Positions 48,922-56,676 of a DNA stretch of 64,000 bases are shown one piece after another. Position 1 is the first letter of the stretch; every line of letters begins with the position of its first letter. Source of the DNA: Methylobacterium nodulans ORS 2060 (GTDB lineage Bacteria > Pseudomonadota > Alphaproteobacteria > Rhizobiales > Beijerinckiaceae); NCBI RefSeq assembly GCF_000022085.1, contig NC_011894.1, forward strand, positions 6,446,501 through 6,510,500, written 5' to 3'. The notes under the pieces were generated by a model. That model saw nothing but the letters and a program-made list of their open reading frames with translations. It did not search any database and was not told the DNA's origin. A program made the position numbers and the translations under genes.

Positions 48922-49074
48922 GAAAAACCGTCGGATGCTGTTGGCGAATTCCGACTGGGGCCTCCAGGAAGCAGGCGCATTCAGGGATTTCGCACTCGCA
49001 ACGCAGCCGCGCGAGACGCCCAGCCGAAGAGCCGCTGGAATTCGCCGACAGTATCCCGTCGTTTTTCGGACATG
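48922..49074. repeat. MITE-like element, copy A
   Basis: Inverted ends of about 30 bases, reading GAAAAACCGTCGGATGCTGT TGGCGAATTCC on the left and its near-complement ending GACGGGATACTGTCGGCGAATTCC on the right, enclose about 85 internal bases. The right half (GCAGCCGCGCGAGACGCC, then GCCGCTGGAATTCGCC and ACAGTATCCCGTCGTTTT) is almost identical to copy B at 54497-54641. No coding capacity. Boundaries are estimated to within a few bases. Confidence 0.8.
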
Positions 49075-49286
49075 CCGCTTCGGCCGGGCCGGAACGGTCC
49101 ACTCGAGCAAGGTCGATTGGACACCCTCAGGACAAAAAGAGACCGGCACGAGGGTGGTATGGCTCGGCCGGCTCAGTGTGATGCTCTCAAACGCAACGTC
49201 GGATAATCGTCTCAATCGCAGTTAGTTCCTTGCAAACTCGCCACCAGCTCAAATCATCCGCACCAGAGGTCTCATCAGTGACGTGA

Positions 49287-49508
49287 CTACTTAAGTAGCA
49301 AGCTGGCCCAGGTTCTGCATTTCATTGCAACCACCCTAGTGGATCTTGATACTGCCTCAAGCTCTTCAGCCTTCTGAGTAAGACCACGTCTTCTGAGACT
49401 CGCCGCATCTTGCCATAATCTGTTGGCTAGCAGGTCCTCCTCAATAACCATCTGCATCAAGGCTTCATAGGGAGTTCTCGGAGGTCTGTGTGCGTGGTCT
49501 AACGGCAT
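49287..49508 (-). CDS. Small hypothetical protein (73 residues)
   Basis: From the ATG at 49508: MPLDHAHRPPRTPYEALMQM, then VIEEDLLANRLWQDAASLRR and RGLTQKAEELEAVSRSTRVV. It is helical and charged, with GGCAGGAGAGAC as upstream sequence on that strand providing AGGAGAG. No family recognised. It lies between MITE copy A and the next small gene. Confidence 0.5.
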   Translation of the reverse strand: MPLDHAHRPPRTPYEALMQMVIEEDLLANRLWQDAASLRRRGLTQKAEELEAVSRSTRVVAMKCRTWASLLLK

Positions 49509-49822
49509 GGAAGTCTCTCCTGCCTGTCTGCCAACCATGACTCGCATTAGTCTTTGTGTCTCTTACAAAGGCGAAAGCAGGTGGGCCACGCCCGAAGGGC
49601 CACTGATGGTGATCCGAGGGGCAGGACGCACCATGACTGAGCTTTCGCTTCGTGATGCTGCCAGAGCCTGCGGGGTGAGGGCCGAGACCGCTTGAGATGC
49701 GTATATGCGGCCCAGGGCCGGAGACCGATCGCGCTCGCCTCAATGCGCTCAGGGGGCGTTGCGGTCGGTGACCCTATCTCTCGAAGCTGCCCGTTCCCGT
49801 AACTCCACTGGCGCGCACGAGG

Positions 49823-50086
49823 TTATGCGAATTCCGGCGCCTCGCGCTCGTCATCAAGCTCGGTGAGCGTGGTCTCCGTCCCAAAGAAACGAGCAAGCCT
49901 CTTGGCCTCGGCGACCGCCAGCTTCCGATTGAGGCTCTCCTCGCCGGAGTCGGAGATCACCACACCATGCATGGTGAAGCCCTGCTGCGGACCGCCGAAC
50001 TGCACCGTGATGTCGGCTGAAAGCTGATCCTGCCCTATGGGGGCAAATTCGATCGCTTCGACCGAGATGCGCGGCTTCTCATCCAT
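49823..50086 (-). CDS. Small hypothetical protein (87 residues)
   Basis: From the ATG at 50086: MDEKPRISVEAIEFAPIGQD, then QLSADITVQFGGPQQGFTMH, GVVISDSGEESLNRKLAVAE and AKRLARFFGTETTLTELDDE. An acidic alpha/beta protein; GGAGAACCGGA on the minus strand just upstream supplies GGAG. A longer frame upstream has low-complexity sequence and was not used. Function unknown. Confidence 0.55.
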   Translation of the reverse strand: MDEKPRISVEAIEFAPIGQDQLSADITVQFGGPQQGFTMHGVVISDSGEESLNRKLAVAEAKRLARFFGTETTLTELDDEREAPEFA

Positions 50087-50536
50087 TCCGGTTCTCCAGG
50101 TTGCGGATCGGCTCCGCCTGCGCCCCTTCTTTGAGCTTGTCGGGGCAGGGGGCATGACGCAGCAGCGTCCCGCGCCCCGCGCGCGATCCGGAGTGGCAGT
50201 CACCGGCCGCACCCGTTTCCCTTTGATGTGGCGTCCCGGTCGCTGACCCTGCCGGCCGGCGGGGTCAGCCGCCGATCTGCGGGGTCTTCGTCGGGGGCAC
50301 CGTCGACCCGAAGAGTTAACGGATCGTTACCGGCTCCCCAAACCCACAGGGTGTCTCGTTTGGGTCTGGACCTCTCGCGAGAGACGAATGCCAACGGTCT
50401 CTTGCCGGGCCTGATGGTGTGGACGGCCCATGCTACGGCATCGCTGTGCCAGGATGAGGTCGTCGCCTCTCATCTTCAGGAGCCGTCCACACAATCAAGC
50501 CCTCGGCCGGCAGCATCCAGACGGCAAGGCGCTCGC
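50087..50536. other. Intergenic region with a GC-rich hairpin
   Basis: About 450 bases with no supported gene. A hairpin CTGACCC-T-GCC / GGC-G-GGGTCAG at 50243-50268 is nearly perfect and might terminate transcription of the GntR-type gene, which ends at 50537 reading leftward. Nothing else stands out. Confidence 0.45.
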
Positions 50537-51184
50537 TCAGTTGTCCTGGTAGAGGCGGATGCGTGCCTTGAACGCGGCGCGGATATGAGCGCGCGCGGCC
50601 GCCTCCGCTCCGTCGCGATCGTGCGCGCGGATGCGGTCAACGATCTGCTGGTGCTCTTCAATGGACTGCGCGGCGCGGCCCGGGACGGCGAGGGTGGTGC
50701 CAGCCAGGAGCACGAGCGAGAGGCGCATGTTCTCCAGCATCGCCTGGAGGAAGCGGTTGCGCGTGCAGGCATGGATCTGGCGATGGAACAGCCGGTTCGT
50801 CCGGGCGAGATCCGCCGCCGTGTCGGCCATCTCGCGGTCGCGGACGACCATCTCCTCCAGGAGATCGATCTCGATGTCGCTGGCATGGATCGCGGCGAGG
50901 CGGGCTGCCATGCCCTCCAGGACCTCGCGCAGGTCGTAGAGCTCGGTCACCTGCGCGTAGTCGAGCTGGGCCACGCTCGCGCCCCGGTGCGGCTCGTGCA
51001 CGACGAGCCCCTGCGCTTCGAGCCGGCCGAGCGCTTCACGCACCGGCGTCCGACTGATGGAGAATCGCTCGGCCAACTCCGCCTCGCGTAAGCGGCTACC
51101 CGGCGGCAACTCGCCGTCCTCGATGGCGCGCAGAAGCATCTCGTAAGCGGAGCCGTTCCGCTGGTCGGATCTCCGCGCCTTCAT
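50537..51184 (-). CDS. GntR-family transcriptional regulator (FCD/FadR-type)
   Basis: The 215-residue protein has an N-terminal winged helix ([60 protein letters not shown]) and a C-terminal FCD effector domain ([16 protein letters not shown], the metal/ligand His-containing [14 protein letters not shown], and [14 protein letters not shown]). FCD regulators usually repress nearby catabolic genes and are released by an organic acid. It is divergent from the tricarballylate-type transporter, with a palindrome between them. The ATG at 51184 directly precedes the winged helix by normal spacing. Confidence 0.92.
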   Translation of the reverse strand: MKARRSDQRNGSAYEMLLRAIEDGELPPGSRLREAELAERFSISRTPVREALGRLEAQGLVVHEPHRGASVAQLDYAQVTELYDLREVLEGMAARLAAIHASDIEIDLLEEMVVRDREMADTAADLARTNRLFHRQIHACTRNRFLQAMLENMRLSLVLLAGTTLAVPGRAAQSIEEHQQIVDRIRAHDRDGAEAAARAHIRAAFKARIRLYQDN

Positions 51185-51257
51185 CCCTGCTCTCCCCGAA
51201 CGACCATGAGGCCCGCTGTAGCGCAGTCCAGGACCAGGCGCGACATGGCGTGGGCAA

Positions 51258-51277
51258 TTGCATACAAGGGTATACAA
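51258..51277. promoter_or_regulatory. GntR-type operator candidate
   Basis: TTGCATACAAGGGTATACAA is a near-perfect inverted repeat (TTGCATAC and GTATACAA around a 4-base centre), of the GTATAC type bound by FCD-GntR regulators. It lies 73 bases from the GntR start and 131 bases before the transporter start, and TATACAAT at its right edge could be a -10 box for the transporter gene. Confidence 0.65.
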
Positions 51278-51408
51278 TGCTAGGGAACGCGTGCGGCAGG
51301 CAGCGCACGCCATCGCCACGGGCCGCAGCGGGGGATGCGTCGGCGGACAGGCCACCCCGGCCTTGCAAGGCTGCCGCAAAGCGAAAAAGGCCATCAGGGA
51401 GGACCAGA

Positions 51409-52704
51409 ATGACTCACATCGACGCCGATCCGCCGCCGTCCCGCCTCGGGGACATCCTGCGCGCAACAAGCGGCAACTTCCTGGAGATGTTCGACTTCTT
51501 CCTGTTCGGGTTCTACGCCTCGCACATTGCACAGGCGTTCTTCCCGCCGGTGAACGAAGTCACCGCGCTGCTCTTGACTTTCACGACCTTCTGGCTCGGC
51601 GCCCTGATGCGCCCGGTCGGCGCGATCGTGCTCGGCGCCTATATCGACCGGATTGGTCGCCGCCGCGGCCTGATCGTCACCCTGTCGATCATGGCGCTCG
51701 GCACGGTCCTGATCGCGATCTGCCCGACCTACGCGAGCATCGGCCTCGCGGCCCCCGTTATCGTGCTGATCGGCCGTCTGCTGCAGGGCTTCTCAGCCGG
51801 CGTCGAGCTCGGCGGTGTCTCGATCTACCTGTTCGAGATCGCGACGCCCGGCAACAAGGGCTTCTACACGGCCTTCCAGTCGGCCAGCCAGCAGGTGGCG
51901 ATCTTCTTCGCCGCGGTGATTGGCTACCTGATGCATGCCGGCCTGAGCGGCCAGCAGATCGCGGACGGCGGCTGGCGGCTTCCCTTCTTCATCGGCTGCC
52001 TGATCGTGCCGCTGATCTTCGTGATCCGGCGCTCGCTCCAGGAGACCCCGGAATTCCTGGCCCGGCGGGCGCATCCCTCGACTGCCGAGATCTTCCGCTC
52101 GGTGGCGGCGAACTGGCCCGTCATCCTGCTCGGCACGCTGCTCACCGTGCCGACGACGGTGACCTTCTATCTGATCACCGTCTACACTCCGACCTTCGGC
52201 AAGGCGGTGCTCCACCTCGGCGAGGGCGAGAGCCTTGCCGTCACCGTCTGCGTCGCGATCAGCAACTTCATCTGGCTGCCCATCGGCGGCGCGGTCTCGG
52301 ACCGGATCGGCCGTAAGCCCGTCCTGATCGCGATCGCGATGCTGGCGCTCGCCACCGCCTACCCGGCGCTCGCCTGGCTCACAGCGTCGCCGAGCTTTGC
52401 CAAGATGCTCGTCGTCGAGCTGTGGTTCTCGTTCTTCTTCGGCGCCTACAACGGCGCCCTGGTGGCCGCCCTGTCAGAGATCGTTCCGGCACATGTGCGG
52501 GCGACAAGCTTTTCCCTCGCCTTCAGCCTGGCCGCTGCTCTGTTCGGCACGGCCACGCCGATGGTCTCGACCTGGCTGATCAGCACCTCCGGCGACCGGG
52601 CCGCCCCCGGATACTGGCTCATGCTGGCCGCCGCCTGCGGCCTTGCCGCCACCCTGACCCTCTACCGCTCCGGCGCCGCGGCGCGCGTGCCGGCGCAGGC
52701 CTGA
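51409..52704 (+). CDS. tcuC: Citrate/tricarballylate-type proton symporter (MHS family)
   Basis: The 431-residue MFS protein starts with [20 protein letters not shown], then [20 protein letters not shown], the N terminus typical of CitA and TcuC, followed by [40 protein letters not shown] and [20 protein letters not shown]. It would import citrate or tricarballylate with protons. AGGGAGGACC precedes the ATG at 51409. It forms an operon with the dehydrogenase downstream (35 bases apart) and is divergent from the GntR regulator. Substrate inferred from the pairing with a TcuA-like enzyme. Confidence 0.85.
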   Translation: MTHIDADPPPSRLGDILRATSGNFLEMFDFFLFGFYASHIAQAFFPPVNEVTALLLTFTTFWLGALMRPVGAIVLGAYIDRIGRRRGLIVTLSIMALGTVLIAICPTYASIGLAAPVIVLIGRLLQGFSAGVELGGVSIYLFEIATPGNKGFYTAFQSASQQVAIFFAAVIGYLMHAGLSGQQIADGGWRLPFFIGCLIVPLIFVIRRSLQETPEFLARRAHPSTAEIFRSVAANWPVILLGTLLTVPTTVTFYLITVYTPTFGKAVLHLGEGESLAVTVCVAISNFIWLPIGGAVSDRIGRKPVLIAIAMLALATAYPALAWLTASPSFAKMLVVELWFSFFFGAYNGALVAALSEIVPAHVRATSFSLAFSLAAALFGTATPMVSTWLISTSGDRAAPGYWLMLAAACGLAATLTLYRSGAAARVPAQA

Positions 52705-52739
52705 CCGATCCTCTCGACCTCTATGCGGAGACACTTACC

Positions 52740-54248
52740 ATGCAGACATCCTGGGACATCGTCGTCGTCGGCTCCGGCAATGCCGCGATGAGCGCGGCGA
52801 TCGCGGCACGCGAGCAGGGCCGGAGCGTCCTCGTCATCGAGAAGGCCACGGAGGAACTGGCGGGCGGCAACACCGCCTACACGGCTGGCGCCATGCGCTT
52901 CGTCTACAACGGGAACGACGACCTGCTGCCGCTGCTCGCCGACCCGGACGATCCGCGCCTCGCCCGCACCGATTTCGGCGCCTACACCGCCGAGCGCTTC
53001 ACCGCGGACCTCCTCGGCTTCAACGACAGGCGGCCGCTGAGCCGCGAGCAGCAAACGCTGATCGCCGAGAGCTACGATGCGGTCCGCTGGCTGGCTTCGC
53101 AGGGCGTTAAGTTCGAGCCGATCTACTCCCGCCAATCCTTCGAAAAGGACGGGCGCTTCATCTTCTGGGGCGGACTGACGCTCGCCACGCACAACGAGGG
53201 CTTCGGCCTCGCCGAGGCCGAGCGCGCCGCCTTCGCGGCGCTCGGCGGCGAGATCCGCTACGATTGCGCCGCGACCGATCTCGTCACGGAGGGCGGGCGC
53301 GTGCGCGGCATCCGGGTGCGCAACGGCGCGGGCGAGGCGGGCGTGATCGCCGCCAAGGCCGTCGTTCTCGCCTGCGGCGGCTTCGAGTCGAATGCGCAGA
53401 TGCGGCGCGAGCTCATCGGACCAGGCTGGGAGGCCGCGAAGGTGCGTGGCACGCCGTATAACCAGGGCGACGGGATCGCGATGGCACTGCGCCTCGGCGC
53501 AAAGCGGCACGGTTTCTACGGCGGCTGCCACGCTACGCCGATGGACCTGCACACGCCCGACTACGGCAACCTCGACCTGCCGCACCTCGAGCGCAAGCAC
53601 TACCGCAAGATCTGCTACTTCCTTGGCGTGATGCTGAACGCGCGCGGCGAGCGCTTCGTCGACGAGGGCAGGGACTTCCGCAACTACACCTACGCCCAGT
53701 TCGGGCGCGCCATCATGGAGCAGCCTGGCCATGTCGCGTGGCAGATCTTCGACGCGAAGGTCGATCACCTGCTCTACAGCGAGTATCGCTTCCATGACGC
53801 GCACTTCGTCGAGGCCGATACGCTGGAGGCTTTGATCGACAAGCTCGACGGCATCGATAAGGCGCAGGCTCTCGCCACCATCGCGCAGTTCAACGCCGCG
53901 GTCGATCCGGCCGTGCCGTTCGATCCGACGGTGAAGGACGGTCGCGCCACGAAGGGGCTCGCCCTGCCGAAGTCGAACTGGGCGCAGGCCATCGAAACCG
54001 GCCCGTTCAAGGCCTATCCGGTCACCGGCGGCATCACCTTCACCTATGGCGGCGTCGAAGTGGACGAGGCCGGCGGCGTGATGCACGAGAACGGCAGCCC
54101 GATTCCCGGCCTCTATGCCTGCGGCGAGATGGTCGGCGGCGTGTTCTTCAACGGCTATCCGGGCGGCTCGGGCCTGACCTCGGGCGTGGTGTTCGGCCGG
54201 CGCGCCGGAGCTGGGGCCGCCGCATGGACGGCTCGCGCCGCCGCCTAA
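52740..54248 (+). CDS. tcuA: FAD-dependent tricarballylate dehydrogenase-like protein
   Basis: The 502-residue flavoprotein starts WDIVVVGSGNAAMSAAIAAR (FAD loop) and follows the fumarate reductase/succinate dehydrogenase flavoprotein plan: GGNTAYTAGAMRFVYNG, VLACGGFESNAQMRRELIGP, HGFYGGCHATPMDLH, GVMLNARGERFVDEGRDFRN, and the end SIPGLYACGEMVGGVFFNG-type sequence before GYPGGSGLTSGVVFGRRAG. In Salmonella TcuA oxidises tricarballylate to cis-aconitate and needs TcuB to reoxidise its FAD. No tcuB is present here. The ATG at 52740 lies 35 bases after the transporter stop. Another substrate for this family is possible. Confidence 0.85.
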   Translation: MQTSWDIVVVGSGNAAMSAAIAAREQGRSVLVIEKATEELAGGNTAYTAGAMRFVYNGNDDLLPLLADPDDPRLARTDFGAYTAERFTADLLGFNDRRPLSREQQTLIAESYDAVRWLASQGVKFEPIYSRQSFEKDGRFIFWGGLTLATHNEGFGLAEAERAAFAALGGEIRYDCAATDLVTEGGRVRGIRVRNGAGEAGVIAAKAVVLACGGFESNAQMRRELIGPGWEAAKVRGTPYNQGDGIAMALRLGAKRHGFYGGCHATPMDLHTPDYGNLDLPHLERKHYRKICYFLGVMLNARGERFVDEGRDFRNYTYAQFGRAIMEQPGHVAWQIFDAKVDHLLYSEYRFHDAHFVEADTLEALIDKLDGIDKAQALATIAQFNAAVDPAVPFDPTVKDGRATKGLALPKSNWAQAIETGPFKAYPVTGGITFTYGGVEVDEAGGVMHENGSPIPGLYACGEMVGGVFFNGYPGGSGLTSGVVFGRRAGAGAAAWTARAAA

Positions 54249-54296
54249 AGTCGGGCGCCACACGCCGTGAAGCTCGAGGATCCGGAATGAAGAGGT

Positions 54297-54324
54297 GCGG
54301 GCACCGGCTTGGGCCGGCGCCCGC
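54297..54324 (+). terminator. Hairpin after tcuA
   Basis: GCGGGCACCGGC and GCCGGCGCCCGC pair with one bulge around TTGG, followed by AGATTTC. A second hairpin AAGGGAACCTCA/TGAGGTGCCCTT lies at 54406-54433. Together they likely end the tcu operon. Confidence 0.5.
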
Positions 54325-54496
54325 AGATTTCGGTCGAGCTCGATTTTTCGACCGGCGGCTCGCTCCTGAGCCAAGCCGCGTTGCATGCGTGGTCATGCAA
54401 AACAAAAGGGAACCTCATTTCTGAGGTGCCCTTCTGCTTAGAACAGCCGCGCCAGAAGCATCATCGAAGCCATCTGATGCCGCTGCATCCGATCGC

Positions 54497-54641
54497 CAGA
54501 CGGGATACCGTTGGCGAATTCCCACTGGCGCCCCACGAAGCACGCCGACGCAGGGGCTTCATGCTCGTGAAGCAGCCGCGCGAGACGCCTGGCCGAAGGG
54601 CCGCTGGAATTCGCCAACAGTATCCCGTCGTTTTCTGTACA
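54497..54641. repeat. MITE-like element, copy B
   Basis: The ends ACGGGATACCGTTGGCGAAT (left, from 54497) and its inverted partner (GAATTCGCCAACAGTATCCC GT, right) form terminal repeats of at least 23 bases around a core of about 90 bases, in the same orientation as copy A at 48922-49074. The right 60 bases are nearly identical between copies. No coding capacity. Confidence 0.8.
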
Positions 54642-54736
54642 TTCGGATGATGAGTTTTGTGCGGTCAGGGCAGCTACTGTTGGCCCATCGAGGAGAATGG
54701 CGCACAAGAGAAAGGCGAAGCTTTCACGAGAGAGAG

Positions 54737-55750
54737 ATGCAAAGCTTTGAAGGATCGGCCTACGGCACCCTCGATCACTTCGAGTTGGTCGACCGGGATA
54801 TCCCAGAACCGGGCGCCAGACAGGTCCGCATCCGCGTGGCGGCGGCGGCACTCGGCTTCGTGGACGGCCTGATCATTCAGGGCCGCTATCAATACAAACC
54901 GCCGCTGCCCTACGTGCCCGGCGGCGAGATCGCTGGGGTCGTGGACGCGGTGGGCGCAGAGGTTCACCACCTTTCCGCAGGCGACCGGGTCGCAACGTGG
55001 CAATTCGGCGGAGGCTTGGCGGAATACACCCTCGCGCCTGCTGACGAGGTCGAGCCGATCCCGGCAAACCTCGCCTTCGCCGACGCCGCCGCCATTCTGC
55101 TCGACTACCAGACCGCCCAGTACGCGCTGTTTGGACGGGGCGGGGTCCGGGCCGGTGAGACGGTGCTGGTCGCAGGGGCGGCAGGTGGGGTCGGCGCGGC
55201 TGCCGTTCAGCTTGCTGCAAAAGCGGGGGCATACGTCATCGCCGCCGCCTCAACACCGGAGAAGCGCGACCGCGTCCGCGCCTTGGGAGCACAGGCAGCG
55301 ATCAACTCCGCCGGCCCGGACATCCGGGCCGAGATCAAGGCCGCTGCGCCGCGCGGCGTCGTTGACGTCGTGGTCGATCCGGTCGGCGGGCCGACCTTCG
55401 AGGCGCTGTTCCGATCATTAGCCAAGGAGGGTCGGCACCTCGTGATCGGTTTTGCCGCGGGCAGCATTCCGGCGCTGCCAGCCAACCTGGCGCTGCTGAA
55501 AAGCGCGGCGCTGATCGGCGTCGAGATCCGCCACTTCCTCGCCTCCCGGCCAGCGGAGGCCCGCGCAGCGCGGGCGGCCCTTTTCGAGCAGGTCGCGTCC
55601 GGTGCGTTAGCACCGCCGCCGCTCATACCGTTCCCACTGGTACAGGCGCGAGAGGCATTAGCTACGGCCTCCTGTCGCGACAAGACAGGCAAGGTGGTCG
55701 TCATCCAACAGCCGGATGCCCTCGCATCTGATGCCTCTCGGAATTCTTGA
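54737..55750 (+). CDS. Zinc-free quinone oxidoreductase / MDR-family dehydrogenase
   Basis: The 337-residue protein follows the medium-chain reductase plan without the structural zinc cysteines: VRIRVAAAALGFVDGLIIQG, YVPGGEIAGVVDAVGAEVHH, YQTAQYALFGRGGVRAGETV, the nucleotide loop VAGAAGGVGAAAVQLAAKAG and VDVVVDPVGGPTFEALFRSL. It is of the NADPH:quinone reductase (Qor) type. The ATG at 54737 follows GAGAGAG and starts the family N terminus; the longer frame from 54647 reads through the edge of MITE copy B. It stands alone. Confidence 0.88.
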   Translation: MQSFEGSAYGTLDHFELVDRDIPEPGARQVRIRVAAAALGFVDGLIIQGRYQYKPPLPYVPGGEIAGVVDAVGAEVHHLSAGDRVATWQFGGGLAEYTLAPADEVEPIPANLAFADAAAILLDYQTAQYALFGRGGVRAGETVLVAGAAGGVGAAAVQLAAKAGAYVIAAASTPEKRDRVRALGAQAAINSAGPDIRAEIKAAAPRGVVDVVVDPVGGPTFEALFRSLAKEGRHLVIGFAAGSIPALPANLALLKSAALIGVEIRHFLASRPAEARAARAALFEQVASGALAPPPLIPFPLVQAREALATASCRDKTGKVVVIQQPDALASDASRNS

Positions 55751-55871
55751 ATATGGCGGTTGCCATCACCCTCAATCGTGTCCGCCAATCAAAAATGCGG
55801 TCAAAGATGCTGCCCTGGGGCTGAAGTGCCAAGCGCACGTGACGCCCGGCGTTTGACCGGCAACTGTAATC

Positions 55872-56111
55872 CTAGACCGGCTTCACATATACCGTCGTGT
55901 CGATGCCGTGCCTTGCAGCTTCCTCGCCGGCGGCCTCGACGGCGTCTTCAATGATCGACTTAAAGGCGATGCCCGTGTGAACGGTCCCACCTTCGGTAAG
56001 TATTACCTCATACCTAGGCGAGGAAAACTGGTAGTCATGCTCAAGCACCATTACATGGTTGTATGGATCTGATGGCTGCTGTCCGTCCTTCCAGATCTTA
56101 ACTTCAAGCAT
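55872..56111 (-). CDS. Small hypothetical protein (79 residues)
   Basis: From the ATG at 56111 with GAGGATGAACC upstream: MLEVKIWKDGQQPSDPYNHV, then MVLEHDYQFSSPRYEVILTE, GGTVHTGIAFKSIIEDAVEA and AGEEAARHGIDTTVYVKPV. An alpha/beta protein with a good ribosome site and lower GC than the core genome, typical of the accessory region. Function unknown. Confidence 0.55.
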   Translation of the reverse strand: MLEVKIWKDGQQPSDPYNHVMVLEHDYQFSSPRYEVILTEGGTVHTGIAFKSIIEDAVEAAGEEAARHGIDTTVYVKPV

Positions 56112-56676
56112 GGTTCATCCTCACATTCCTGACCGTGTTTCAAGACATAGTTACACTCCACGGCTCTGCGCGCTGATTTGCTCGCATCTCGTTAGCGGAA
56201 GCGCGATGGATACCGCCTCACCCCTCGATAGCCCTGCGCCAGCGGGCCAAGGCCGCTTCGAGTGGAGCTTCAGGCACTTCGGCCCGTAGCGGGCGCTACT
56301 CACCCATACGCAGAACGGCTTCCGCCTCGTGCTTATGGGAAGGAAACGCGCGAAGGTCGGGCGGGTGCGATCGGCCGGCGGGCGGTTTGCGGGCGCTTGT
56401 TCGCCAGGGCGAAGGCCGGCAGGTCTGCGTCCCGCAATGCCTCACGCGCGAACGGCACCTCACCCAATCAGGTCCGCCAGGGGCGCAGGCACGGGGCAGG
56501 GCTCAGATGGGCTTGAGCGGCGGCGTGGGACCGACACTGCGGTTAGGTTTCCCGCTTTGCCGCCCTCGCCCCCCTCGCTACCATCCCTGAAGGCACGAGA
56601 TAAGCGCCCTTCCGAGCGCCTGCCGCGCCTGCTCTTATTCGTCCGCTGCCCGCTCCATGCCGATCCGCCCCCGCCG
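56112..56676. other. Intergenic region upstream of the FUSC gene
   Basis: About 565 bases. The frame of the downstream gene is open from 56329, but its upstream part is Arg/Pro-rich without family resemblance. No RNA gene, terminator or repeat was recognised; the promoter of the FUSC gene must lie here. Confidence 0.4.

Noticed and set aside
49633..49695. A 20-codon frame TELSLRDAARACGVRAETA resembling the start of a helix-turn-helix protein
   Set aside because: Suggestive of a truncated DNA-binding gene but too short to support; it ends immediately in a stop codon and nothing downstream continues the domain.
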